The notes beneath the pieces were generated by a model that saw only the letters and a list, made by a program, of their open reading frames with translations, was not told the origin of the DNA and did no database searches. From assembly GCA_036554605.1 (NCBI GenBank), contig DATBMY010000018.1, positions 1 to 20,684 of the forward strand: a DNA stretch of 20,684 nt. The letters run 5' to 3'. The translations under genes and the position numbers were made by a program. This document shows, piece by piece, positions 1 to 6,838 of the stretch (its first letter is position 1; the number at the start of each line of letters is the position of its first letter). Origin of the DNA: DATBMY01 sp036554605. Lineage in GTDB: Bacteria; Acidobacteriota; Blastocatellia; UBA7656.

Positions 1-60
1 CTAGAATTTTATATTTCAAATAAGATCTTAACTGAAAAGCGCTGGCCCCCGCCCCCCGAC
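1..60. repeat. Second, partial copy of the GC-end/AT-core element
   Basis: An AT-rich stretch with TTTCAAAT (15-22) is followed about 20 nt later by GCTGGCCCCCGCCCC (41-55). This is the same order and spacing as the right half of the element at 2390-2495, where TTTCAAAT is followed by GCTGGCCCCCAGCCCC. The left half lies outside the window. Like the other copy, it is just downstream of a minus-strand gene (the thioesterase stop is at 70). Confidence 0.5.
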
Positions 61-69
61 CCCGGACCA

Positions 70-486
70 CTACTCTTCTTTGCAGGCGGCGAAAAGAAGG
101 CGGTACTTTTCGGGGATCGAGACTTTCTCCCATGTATCCATATTGACGGCGACTTTTACCTGAGACGAGCGCACGAGCAGATCGGGCGAGCGGTGGCGGC
201 GCACGCGGAATTCAAACGTAACCGAGGAGAGACCCACGCTGGAGATGAATACGGATATATCGAGCAGGTCGCCGTACTTTATCACCTTTAGAAAATCGGT
301 CGAGTCGGAAACGGTCGGAAACCCTATTCGCTCCTGCTCGATCAGCTGGTGATATGAAATATTGGCATGGCCCGCGAAAAAATCTTCCTGCGCGATATGC
401 AGGTAATGGAATATGCGAGGGTAATAGACTATGCCCGCTTTATCCACGTCGCCGAAGCGGACCGCGAGTGTCGTGGTGTAGGCCAT
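70..486 (-). CDS. Hotdog acyl-CoA thioesterase, 4-hydroxybenzoyl-CoA thioesterase/YbgC type
   Basis: A 138-residue single hotdog-fold domain. The N-terminal motif VRFGDVDKAGIVYYPRIFHY (about residues 9-28) is the conserved signature of the 4HBT/YbgC family, and the Asp in GDVDKAG is the expected catalytic or positioning acid. Length is normal for the family. By family it hydrolyses an acyl- or aryl-CoA to free acid and CoA in the cytosol, but the substrate cannot be read from sequence. It starts 10 nt after the GGDEF gene ends, so the two are probably cotranscribed. No clear Shine-Dalgarno sits before the ATG, which suggests translational coupling. A benzoate-CoA-ligase-like gene lies upstream on the same strand, so an aromatic acyl-CoA substrate is possible. 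Family assignment is firm; the aromatic role is inference. Confidence 0.88.
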   Translation of the reverse strand: MAYTTTLAVRFGDVDKAGIVYYPRIFHYLHIAQEDFFAGHANISYHQLIEQERIGFPTVSDSTDFLKVIKYGDLLDISVFISSVGLSSVTFEFRVRRHRSPDLLVRSSQVKVAVNMDTWEKVSIPEKYRLLFAACKEE

Positions 487-496
487 AGGATAAAGC

Positions 497-1435
497 TCAA
501 ACCGGCAGGCTCTTTGAATCTATAAACAGCGCGCGCTTGCTGGTTGCGGGGACGATACCGGCCGGCATGCCCGTTATCGATTCCCATGAGGGCACCGCGC
601 CGAGCGCGCGGTTGCCCCCACCCTCTTTGGCCAAAAACAGCGCGCGGTCAGCCAGGGCGATCACCTCTTCGGGCGTCACCTCGTTAACGTCGCCATCCCA
701 GGGAAAGGGCGCCCAGCCGACCGACGGGGTGATCATCAATTGCTCGCCGTCTCTGAGAGCTATTGGCTCGGAGGATATCGCCTTGAGAATGCGCTCGGCA
801 AGTGCGGCCCCCGAGGCGCGCTCGGTCTCTCGCGAAAGCACAAGGACTTCTCCCCCGCCCCACCTGAAAACGTAATCGGACTTTCGCACCGCCGCCAGCA
901 GGCGGACCGCCGTCTCGACCAGCACCTGATCGCCGGCTTCCTGCCCGTGCCGGTCGTTTATGCTCTTGAGGCGGTCTATGTCGAGCAGGTAAAAAAGCAG
1001 GTCCTGGTTGCAAGCGCCCGCGCCCTCTCCGGCGCGAGCGCGCGTGATGCGCGCCACTTCCGATTCGATCAGCAGGCTATAAAAGCGGCGGTTGCGCAAC
1101 CCGGTCAGCGGGTCGGTCAGGGCCGCTTCGCCGAGCACGCGGTTGGCAAGCTCGATCTGGCGCGCCTGCTCTTCAAGCAATCGCTTCTGCCCGAGTATCT
1201 CTTCATTCTTTTTTTGAATCTCGATCTCCGCTCTCTTCCTCATGCGGTAGTGGTTCCAGGCGACAATGCCAAGCAGGGCGGAAAAGATGAGCGCTTCGAT
1301 AATTGATCGCCTGTAGCCGGATGCGCGGGTCTCTACCGGCGGGGCCTGAGCCCAAAGGGCCGGAGCGTACACAAGCAGGGCGAGGAGGGCGAGCGGCAGC
1401 CTGGCGGCAAGCCCGCCCGCGGGGTTGTTCTTCAT
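497..1435 (-). CDS. Membrane GGDEF-domain protein with degenerate active site and retained I-site
   Basis: 312 residues. Residues 1-30 look like a signal peptide ending ALWA-QA. A TM helix follows at about 44-61, then a charged coiled coil (about 62-105), then a GGDEF domain from about 106. Recognisable GGDEF motifs are DPLTGLRNRR (108-117), LLDIDRLKSIND (150-161) and ADRALFLAKEGGGNR near the C-terminus. The signature itself reads GGGEV (193-197) instead of GGDEF, so the metal-binding acidic third residue is Gly and Phe is Val. RKSD (184-187) stands five residues before it, the spacing of the RxxD inhibitory c-di-GMP site. The protein is therefore more likely a c-di-GMP sensor or structural protein than an active diguanylate cyclase (inference). 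The signal peptide-TM-coiled coil-GGDEF order resembles acidobacterial propeller-GGDEF sensors without the propeller. GAGG-type Shine-Dalgarno about 9 nt before ATG. It precedes the thioesterase gene by 10 nt. Confidence 0.88.
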   Translation of the reverse strand: MKNNPAGGLAARLPLALLALLVYAPALWAQAPPVETRASGYRRSIIEALIFSALLGIVAWNHYRMRKRAEIEIQKKNEEILGQKRLLEEQARQIELANRVLGEAALTDPLTGLRNRRFYSLLIESEVARITRARAGEGAGACNQDLLFYLLDIDRLKSINDRHGQEAGDQVLVETAVRLLAAVRKSDYVFRWGGGEVLVLSRETERASGAALAERILKAISSEPIALRDGEQLMITPSVGWAPFPWDGDVNEVTPEEVIALADRALFLAKEGGGNRALGAVPSWESITGMPAGIVPATSKRALFIDSKSLPV

Positions 1436-1562
1436 AACAGGGTCCTCTGTCGAAACCGAGAGACGTCCCTTAATTAGAAAAACTGGTTAACAGGTCCGGC
1501 CCACGGTCAGGGCGCGCCCCGTCTTTTTGTGGGAGTCTCGTATATAGTCTTCGTAAAAGGGC

Positions 1563-1576
1563 AAATCCAAGGATTT
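1563..1576. repeat. Short perfect palindrome in the GGDEF leader
   Basis: AAATCC-AA-GGATTT is a perfect 6-bp inverted repeat with a 2-nt spacer. It lies between the candidate extended -10 (1597-1605) and the GGDEF start codon. It could be an operator half-site pair, but a palindrome of this size can arise by chance. Confidence 0.25.
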
Positions 1577-1596
1577 AAGAGAAGCCAGACGAGCGG

Positions 1597-1605
1597 AGTA
1601 TAGCA
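1597..1605 (-). promoter_or_regulatory. Candidate extended -10 promoter, TGCTATACT
   Basis: The minus strand reads TGCTATACT, a TGn extended -10 with one mismatch to TATAAT. It lies just past the creatininase stop and about 160 nt before the GGDEF start, so it could drive the GGDEF-thioesterase pair. No good -35 is visible. The identical nonamer occurs upstream of two other minus-strand genes in this window. Confidence 0.35.
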
Positions 1606-1615
1606 TCACTTGGCT

Positions 1616-2383
1616 TTAGCTCGATGAGTTTTTTTCGGCGTCGAGCGCCTCGATGACCGAGGTGACTATCATCTCCGAAAGCGCCTCGTAAGAGGCCTCG
1701 CCTTCCTCGACCGTCGCATCCGACGGAGTCCCAAAGTAGGCCTCGCTTCCGCCCGCCTCGTTAAAGGTGCGCGCGCCCTCGCGAATCTTCTCCGCAATCG
1801 AGATGGGCACGCGATCAAGGGCTGCCCGCAGCTCTTCGCGCACAAGCTCGCCGCGGGCAGCCATCACCAGCGAGGTTTCGTAAGAACCGGCGTGGCAGTC
1901 TCCGCGTCGAAACTCTTCGGTGAGATAGGCGGCCCAGCGGCGGCGGCGCTTGTCGGGAAATGCGACGGTGCGCCCCGTCTGGTTGCGGACTTGCGCGACG
2001 GCGTCGATTATCGACGCGACGTGCTCTGGCTCTAGATGTGAATTCGCGATTACCACCAGTCGCGCCCCCTGCTTATAAAGCGAAACGCATATGTCGCGTA
2101 TCAGGGCGACGGCAGTCTCTTTGCGAATAGATATAGTGCCGGCGAAGTCCGCGCTGAAATCGGTCACGCTGTAATTGACCGGCGGCAGCACGTAGGAAGG
2201 GATGCCGCGCGATGCCAGTTTCTTTGCGGCCCGCCGCGACATCTCTTCAGATATGATCACGTCGGTCGCAAGCGGCAGGTGCGGGCCGTGCGCTTCAGTA
2301 GAGCCCACGGGCAGTACCAGCACGGCGCCGCGAGTGATCGCCTCGCGCGCCTCTTTCCATGTCAGGTTATGAAATAGGTTCAT
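1616..2383 (-). CDS. Creatininase-family amidohydrolase
   Basis: 255 residues, typical for the creatininase (creatinine amidohydrolase/MftE-like) superfamily. The N-terminal block VLVLPVGSTEAHGPHLPLAT followed by D is the hallmark metal-binding motif, supplying Glu, His and Asp ligands. A second block, IANSHLEPEH, replaces the usual NGHGGN motif but keeps His and offers a Glu two residues on. DCHAGSYETSLVM is the conserved AGxxETS block. By family it is a cytosolic metal-dependent amidohydrolase acting on a cyclic or linear amide; the true substrate is unknown. The ATG at 2383 gives a complete family N-terminus, yet the preceding bases are the end of an inverted-repeat element and contain no Shine-Dalgarno. 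It lies downstream of the CoA-ligase gene and upstream of the GGDEF gene on the same strand. Family sure, reaction unsure. Confidence 0.87.
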   Translation of the reverse strand: MNLFHNLTWKEAREAITRGAVLVLPVGSTEAHGPHLPLATDVIISEEMSRRAAKKLASRGIPSYVLPPVNYSVTDFSADFAGTISIRKETAVALIRDICVSLYKQGARLVVIANSHLEPEHVASIIDAVAQVRNQTGRTVAFPDKRRRRWAAYLTEEFRRGDCHAGSYETSLVMAARGELVREELRAALDRVPISIAEKIREGARTFNEAGGSEAYFGTPSDATVEEGEASYEALSEMIVTSVIEALDAEKNSSS

Positions 2384-2389
2384 AGCAAT

Positions 2390-2495
2390 CAGGGGCCGGG
2401 GGCCAGGGGCCAGGGGTCAGGGCACCTGTAATCTCAAATCTGGGATTTCAAATTTCAAATGCTATTCACAAACAATTGCTGGCCCCCAGCCCCTG
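2390..2495. repeat. Inverted-repeat intergenic element (MITE/REP-like), GC-rich ends and AT-rich core
   Basis: The left terminus CAGGGGCCGGGGGCCAG (2390-2406) and right terminus CTGGCCCCCAGCCCCTG (2479-2495) are inverted repeats matching at 16 of 17 positions. Inside the left end are further GGGGCCAGGGG-type iterations. The core (about 2425-2475) is AT-rich and contains two TTTCAAAT words in tandem. No target-site duplication is evident. The right terminus forms the last codons of the CoA-ligase gene, and the left terminus ends 6 nt before the creatininase ATG. A related right-hand sequence is at 1-60. It carries no ORF, so any mobility would need an enzyme encoded elsewhere. Confidence 0.7.
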
Positions 2496-4064
2496 TTTCA
2501 GTGCTTTCCGATCAATCTTGCCGCGGTCGTTCTTCGGTAAATCGTCGCGAAACTCGACCCACCGCGGGTACTTATAAACGGCGAGCCTCTCCTTGACGAA
2601 CGCTTTTAGGTCGCGCTCAAGCTCAGGCGCGGGAGCAAACCCTTCGCGCAATACGATAAACGCCTTGGGCTTGATGAGCCGCTGTTCGTCGCTCGCGCCC
2701 ACGACCGCGCACTCGCGCACCGCCTCGTGTTCTAGCAAACAGTTTTCTATCTCGGTCGGCGAGACAAATATGCCGCTGACCTTGAGCATCTCGTCGGTGC
2801 GACCGCAGTACCAGTAATACCCCTGCTCATCGACGCGGAACTGGTCGCCCGTCGTGCACCAGTCGCCCGCGAAAGTCTCTTTCGATTTCTCGTGCGCCTG
2901 CCAGTAGCACAGGGCCGCCGAGTCGCCCTTGATTTTAAGCGTGCCCATCTCGCCCGTGGCAACCTCGCGCCCGTCGGCCCCGACTATGCGGGCTTCGTAC
3001 CCCGGCACGATGCGCCCGAGGCTGCCGGGCACTACCTCGCCCGGATAGTTCGTAATGTATATGTGAAACATCTCGGCCGACCCTATGCCGTCGAGTATCT
3101 CGACCCCGAATGTCTCGACCCAGCGACCGTAAAGCTCGGGCGGCAGCGCCTCTCCGGCCGACAGGCAGAAACGCAAAGTCGATAGATCGTAGCGCTCGCG
3201 CGCGCCCTCGACCTGAAGCATCGAGTTGATCATAGTGGGCACGCTTGTAAGTATGGTTGGCCGGAACCGCTCGATCATCTCGAAGATAGTCTCGGCCGTC
3301 GAGCGCTGCGAAAAGAGCGCGGTGGCTCCTCCGACCGAGAAGGGGAAGAGCAGATTCGTGCCGGTCGCATAGCCGAAAAAGAGCTTCGGCACGGAAAGCG
3401 TGATGTCGTTCTCGTTAATGCCGAGCACCTGCCTGGCATAGCACTCCGTGTTGTACGGCAGGTCGTGATGCAGGTGGACGGCGGCTTTCGGATGGCCCGT
3501 GGAGCCTGATGTGAATAGCCATATCGCTATGTCGTCGCGAGTGGTCGGGGCCGTTTCAAATTCGTCGGACGCCGCGGCGGTCGCTTCGCCGTAGGAGACT
3601 ATAGCGGAGTAGCCTTCAATGCCGTGGAGGCTGCCCTCGCCGTCGCCGCCGGCGATTATCGTGTGACGCAAGTAGCGCGAGCGGGCCGCCGCGGGCGCGA
3701 ACCGGCTCATGACGGAGCAGTCGACTACGGCAACTTTTGCGCGGGTGTAGTCGAGATAGTACTCATAATCGCTCGTCGGCAGAATGGTGTTGACCATGGT
3801 AACGACCGCGCCCGCCTTTGCTATGGCGAACCAGGTGGCGACGAACTCTATCGAATCGGGCAGCACGATGAGCACGCGGTCTTCCATTTCAACGTCGAGC
3901 GACACGAGGACGCTGGCCATACGATTCGCCATGCGCTGTACTTCGGCGTAAGTATACTTTTGATCTTCGTAATAAACGGCAACGCGATCGCCCCGGCCTT
4001 CCTTGATGCGCTCATCGAGGAAGTAGTCTGCCATGTTGAATCGTTCGGGAAACGTAATTCTCAT
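2466..4064 (-). CDS. Acyl/aryl-CoA ligase (AMP-forming), benzoate-CoA ligase family
   Basis: 532 residues from ATG 4064, the normal length for benzoate-CoA ligase-type ANL enzymes. The frame stays open to 4193, but the upstream 43 residues look non-native. An extended -10 (4097-4105) lies inside that stretch and a GGGG-containing purine run precedes ATG 4064, so I place the start there. Motifs in order are TSGSTGHPK (185-193, AMP/phosphate loop), GIGSAE (326-331), TTGD (404-407), GRTDEMLKVSG hinge region (421-431) and KNDRGKIDRK with catalytic Lys (about 516). PKLFFGYATGTNLLFPFSVG is characteristic of the benzoate-CoA ligase branch. By family it activates a carboxylic acid, probably aromatic, with ATP and CoA in the cytosol. 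The last codons (GLGASNCL) overlap the terminus of the inverted-repeat element, so the native C-terminus was probably altered. Substrate is inferred only at branch level. Confidence 0.88.
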   Translation of the reverse strand: MRITFPERFNMADYFLDERIKEGRGDRVAVYYEDQKYTYAEVQRMANRMASVLVSLDVEMEDRVLIVLPDSIEFVATWFAIAKAGAVVTMVNTILPTSDYEYYLDYTRAKVAVVDCSVMSRFAPAAARSRYLRHTIIAGGDGEGSLHGIEGYSAIVSYGEATAAASDEFETAPTTRDDIAIWLFTSGSTGHPKAAVHLHHDLPYNTECYARQVLGINENDITLSVPKLFFGYATGTNLLFPFSVGGATALFSQRSTAETIFEMIERFRPTILTSVPTMINSMLQVEGARERYDLSTLRFCLSAGEALPPELYGRWVETFGVEILDGIGSAEMFHIYITNYPGEVVPGSLGRIVPGYEARIVGADGREVATGEMGTLKIKGDSAALCYWQAHEKSKETFAGDWCTTGDQFRVDEQGYYWYCGRTDEMLKVSGIFVSPTEIENCLLEHEAVRECAVVGASDEQRLIKPKAFIVLREGFAPAPELERDLKAFVKERLAVYKYPRWVEFRDDLPKNDRGKIDRKALKQGLGASNCL

Positions 4065-4096
4065 ATGCCCATGCCCCTGTTGGTGATGCAATGGCG

Positions 4097-4105
4097 AGTA
4101 TAGCA
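4097..4105 (-). promoter_or_regulatory. Extended -10 promoter for the CoA-ligase gene, TGCTATACT
   Basis: The minus strand reads TGCTATACT. The predicted transcript starts near 4090, leaving a leader of about 26 nt to ATG 4064. This placement argues against the longer upstream start at 4193. No convincing -35 is seen, which is compatible with an extended -10 promoter. Confidence 0.55.
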
Positions 4106-4211
4106 TAACCATATTCTCTTTCATTTCCTTCGCTCGCATACTCTGCTCGCATCGCAGGCAGGACTTCAGATTCCTTCGGAAAGAATAGAGCATTGATTAT
4201 TTACTCTTCAT

Positions 4212-5240
4212 ATGATCGAAGGCCTCTGCGTAGTAATACCGGCGAGAAACGAGTCACGGGTAATCTCAAAGTGCCTGCGCAGCATTCTTGCCGCGGGCAT
4301 GAATGCTTCCGATGTCTATGTCATCGATGACGGCTCGACCGATGAGACAACCCTGCTGGCGCGGCGCCTCGGCGTGCAAGTGATGAGGAACGCGAAGAAT
4401 CTGGGCAAGGCGTCAAGCATCCAGAAGCTGGTCGGCTGTTTCGAGCTGGTCGAGCGCTACAGCTACGTCTCTCTTATCGACGCCGACACGACAGTCCACC
4501 CCGATTACTTTCGCAATCTCCTCGCCGCATTCTCGGCCAACCCCGCCGCGGCGCTCGTCTGCGGTCAGGTCAGCAGCATCCCCTCCAACTGGGCGACCGC
4601 GGGGCGCGCCTTTGACTATATGTTCAGCCAGTCGGTCCACAAACAGGGGCAGAGCAGGCTGGGAGTCATTCTGGTCGCGCCCGGCTGCGCCTCAACCTGG
4701 AGGTCGGACGTCTTTGTGCAGCTGGAGTGCGACCCCCGCATGCTGACCGAGGATATGGACATGACGGTGCAGATACACAGGCGAGGCCTGGGTGAGATCA
4801 TATACGAGCCTTCGGCTATCGCCTACACGCAGGACCCGCATACGCTCTCGGGGTATGTGCGCCAGTCCTATCGCTGGTACTTCGGTCTGTGGCAGGTCTT
4901 GCGCAAGCACTCGCTGCCGTTTGGGTTCAGGCGACTCGATTTCGAGGTTGCCCTGCTCGCGCTGGAGGGGTTGATCTTCTCGGCCTTCTTACTCTCACTG
5001 CCGCTATTGTTGTTCTCTTCGCCCGACGTATTTCTACAGGCGCTGATGGTCGACCAGTTGCTCATGGCGGTCTTTGCGATCTACTTCGCCGCGCGATTGA
5101 GGCGGAGGGACATCGTTTTATATTTTCCGAGCTTCCTGCTGCTGCGTTACGCAAGCGCATTCGTATTCACCTGGACCTTCGTGCGGGTGGTCATATGCAA
5201 GGTCGGGCGGCCGCAATGGTTCAGCCCCGCCCGGTATTGA
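4212..5240 (+). CDS. Membrane family-2 glycosyltransferase (PgaC/NfrB-like processive type)
   Basis: 342 residues. The N-terminal GT-A domain (about 1-235) carries VIDDGSTD (37-44, nucleotide binding), DADTT (90-94, the DxD metal site), LTEDMDMT (178-185, catalytic-base TED motif) and QSYRW (218-222, the QxxRW motif of processive synthases). Two or three C-terminal hydrophobic segments follow at about 247-268, 276-294 and 303-329. There is no N-terminal TM helix, unlike full PgaC/IcaA. By family it transfers sugars from a nucleotide-sugar at the inner membrane and may extrude the polymer; the sugar is unknown. It is the first of three closely spaced plus-strand genes, 44 nt before a secreted barrel-like protein. 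The Shine-Dalgarno before the ATG is weak. It is divergent from the CoA-ligase gene. Confidence 0.88.
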   Translation: MIEGLCVVIPARNESRVISKCLRSILAAGMNASDVYVIDDGSTDETTLLARRLGVQVMRNAKNLGKASSIQKLVGCFELVERYSYVSLIDADTTVHPDYFRNLLAAFSANPAAALVCGQVSSIPSNWATAGRAFDYMFSQSVHKQGQSRLGVILVAPGCASTWRSDVFVQLECDPRMLTEDMDMTVQIHRRGLGEIIYEPSAIAYTQDPHTLSGYVRQSYRWYFGLWQVLRKHSLPFGFRRLDFEVALLALEGLIFSAFLLSLPLLLFSSPDVFLQALMVDQLLMAVFAIYFAARLRRRDIVLYFPSFLLLRYASAFVFTWTFVRVVICKVGRPQWFSPARY

Positions 5241-5284
5241 ACGCGGAGCAAGTAGGCTCAACTCTTATCTTTAAACGAGGTGAT

Positions 5285-6082
5285 ATGAAGATACTGATGA
5301 GTACGCTCTTAGTTTTGGCGGTGATTCCGGCCGCGATGGCCCAGGAGCAGCCGGCCCCACCACGTATCCTGCCCGGCAGCCTTTGGGTCGCGACCGAAAG
5401 CAGCCCCGCTGAAGGTAATAACATCGTGACACAACTGCATGCGGAGCAGGGGTACACCCTCTGGCGCCGGGGCAATCACTTTCTTACATCCTTCGTTTCG
5501 GCGGACCTTGTTGCCGACACCGAGCGCAAGGACTGGAACAACAAGGCCGCCGGAGCGGTGGGCGTGAAGTATAGCCGCATCTTCCGCAACGGGCTGGTCG
5601 AGCTAAAGGGCGGGTTCGCCGCGGAGAAACGGCTCCGTACGGGCAACAGCAGCGCTCAGCCGACTGCGTCGGCCAGCTACTGGTTCGGCTGGAACCAGCC
5701 GCAGCGCGGGGACCGGCCCACGCGGTTTTTGACGGGCTTGCCGGGAAACAGCTGGGGCGTTGTAGGAAACGTCTCGCCGGCCGAAAAGCGCAACGTCATT
5801 GGCATGTTCAGCATAACGCAGGGGGTCACGGCGATAGATCACGGCAACTGGCAGATGATCCCGTTCGTGAAGTTGCAGCCGGGCTTCGATACCAAGGGGT
5901 ACGACTGGAACAATAAGGTAAAGTCGGGGGCCGGAGTGAAACTGGCCTTGCTCAGGAAGAGCAGTACCGTAGAAGTCGGGTTGCAGTACCTGGACGAGCG
6001 GCGCAAATCGGCGCGCTCGGGTGGGGTCTCATTTTTCGTGACCCTGTGGAGCGGATGGTCCCCCTCTTTGAGCAACAAGTAA
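5285..6082 (+). CDS. Secreted outer-membrane beta-barrel-like protein
   Basis: 265 residues from ATG 5285, chosen because it follows GAGG directly and begins a clean signal peptide (MKILMSTLLVLAVIPAAMA-QE). The frame runs open upstream through the glycosyltransferase gene, but that part is only a shadow. The mature protein lacks hydrophobic helices and shows alternating aromatic/polar strands, Gly-rich turns and the repeated phrases KDWNNKAAGAVGVKY and YDWNNKVKSGAGVKL. That pattern is typical of outer-membrane barrels with paired hairpins, and the C-terminus is aromatic-rich (SFFVTLWSGWSP). In gene order and general look it recalls the barrel part of NfrA/YaiO-type polysaccharide exporters next to a GT2 enzyme (inference; no diagnostic motif). 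It sits 44 nt after the GT2 gene and 32 nt before a small anchored protein. Confidence 0.62.
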   Translation: MKILMSTLLVLAVIPAAMAQEQPAPPRILPGSLWVATESSPAEGNNIVTQLHAEQGYTLWRRGNHFLTSFVSADLVADTERKDWNNKAAGAVGVKYSRIFRNGLVELKGGFAAEKRLRTGNSSAQPTASASYWFGWNQPQRGDRPTRFLTGLPGNSWGVVGNVSPAEKRNVIGMFSITQGVTAIDHGNWQMIPFVKLQPGFDTKGYDWNNKVKSGAGVKLALLRKSSTVEVGLQYLDERRKSARSGGVSFFVTLWSGWSPSLSNK

Positions 6083-6114
6083 AGATCGATTACCTGACAT
6101 AAGGAGATATTCGT

Positions 6115-6576
6115 ATGATAGCGAGCGGATACGGAAGCTGCTCTACACTAATACATCTGGTAGCGCAGCATCCGAAGGTTTCTCTGGCGGTCGGATTGGC
6201 GACCGCTATACTTTACCTCGGCAGCGCGGTTGGTCCCGGGTACCATTCCGGAAACGACGCGACCCTGCGGGAGTTCGCCGCGGTTGTCGAGAGTAGAAGC
6301 GGGGACGCGGAGATAATAGAGGCTTTTAACGCCCTCTGGTCGGACGAGGCCGATGTCTCGGACGAGATACTGGAAGTCACGATCAGAAAGTGCTCCTGCA
6401 AAATCAGTGTTGAGGATGTCCGCGGTGACAGGTCGCTGCTGCGCAACACGGTCTTTCTCTACTTCCTCGACAATGTTCATGCGAATGGGCTTGCCGAAGC
6501 GCGCAAGGCGCTCAGCGAAGAACTGGCCTCGCACTCCGGAAACGCGAAGCCGCGGCATGCTGCCTCGGGAAAGTGA
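6115..6576 (+). CDS. Small membrane-anchored hypothetical protein
   Basis: 153 residues, not recognised. A good Shine-Dalgarno (AAGGAG) lies about 8 nt before ATG 6115. A single hydrophobic segment at about 22-42 (VSLAVGLATAILYLGSAVGP) would anchor it in the inner membrane. The rest (about 45-153) is acidic, soluble and mainly helical by composition, with two cysteines close together (KCSCK). The tail is low-complexity and basic. It is third in the GT2-barrel operon, 32 nt after the barrel gene, so a role as accessory or linker of that export unit is plausible but unproven. No hairpin follows closely; the next structure is the long inverted repeat at 6704-6761. Confidence 0.6.
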   Translation: MIASGYGSCSTLIHLVAQHPKVSLAVGLATAILYLGSAVGPGYHSGNDATLREFAAVVESRSGDAEIIEAFNALWSDEADVSDEILEVTIRKCSCKISVEDVRGDRSLLRNTVFLYFLDNVHANGLAEARKALSEELASHSGNAKPRHAASGK

Positions 6577-6703
6577 GCCGCGTAAATCGATATCCGAATA
6601 AGGCCGTCTCCAGCATAGATTTTGGCGTCCGCTAGTCTCCTTTTTCTCTGCCGAAGCTCCAGGCTTCTCCTTCCACGCCGTCGCACCTCGCGGCTCCGAC
6701 CCG

Positions 6704-6761
6704 TTCAGATGGGCGCTCACCGATCCTCAGTGATCTGCCCGCCCAGGAGCGCCCATCTGAA
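6704..6761. repeat. Perfect 15-bp inverted repeat with 28-nt loop
   Basis: TTCAGATGGGCGCTC (6704-6718) is exactly complementary to GAGCGCCCATCTGAA (6747-6761), and AAAATA follows. It lies between the small anchored-protein gene and the TetR gene. It could be a terminator with an unusually large loop for the upstream operon, an RNA structure, or a regulator site about 80 nt before tetR. The perfect 15-bp match is unlikely to be chance. Confidence 0.6.
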
Positions 6762-6793
6762 AAATACTTCGAACTCTCGCCCGCCCTCATCGT

Positions 6794-6799
6794 TATAAT
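6794..6799 (+). promoter_or_regulatory. Candidate -10 box for the TetR gene
   Basis: A perfect TATAAT at 6794-6799 predicts a start near 6806 and a leader of about 33 nt before ATG 6839. No strong -35 hexamer is seen at 16-18 nt. Confidence 0.4.
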
Positions 6800-6838
6800 G
6801 ACTGGAAAAACGATCCGGTCATCAGTCACCCGTTTAAT

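Noticed and set aside
740..1306. Long open frame on the plus strand opposite the GGDEF gene (188 codons).
   Set aside because: It is antisense to a clear GGDEF domain, contains no recognisable motif and has no RBS; GC-rich codon bias explains the opening.
4065..4193. Upstream extension of the CoA-ligase reading frame by 43 codons.
   Set aside because: It holds an extended -10 promoter and lacks family similarity; the shorter start fits family length and has a better RBS.
4889..5284. Extension of the barrel-protein frame upstream through the glycosyltransferase gene.
   Set aside because: It overlaps the GT2 coding region in another frame and would bury the signal peptide found at 5285.
6148..6720. 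190-codon minus-strand frame opposite the small anchored-protein gene.
   Set aside because: No motif or RBS. The plus-strand gene has a strong Shine-Dalgarno, a TM segment and operon spacing.
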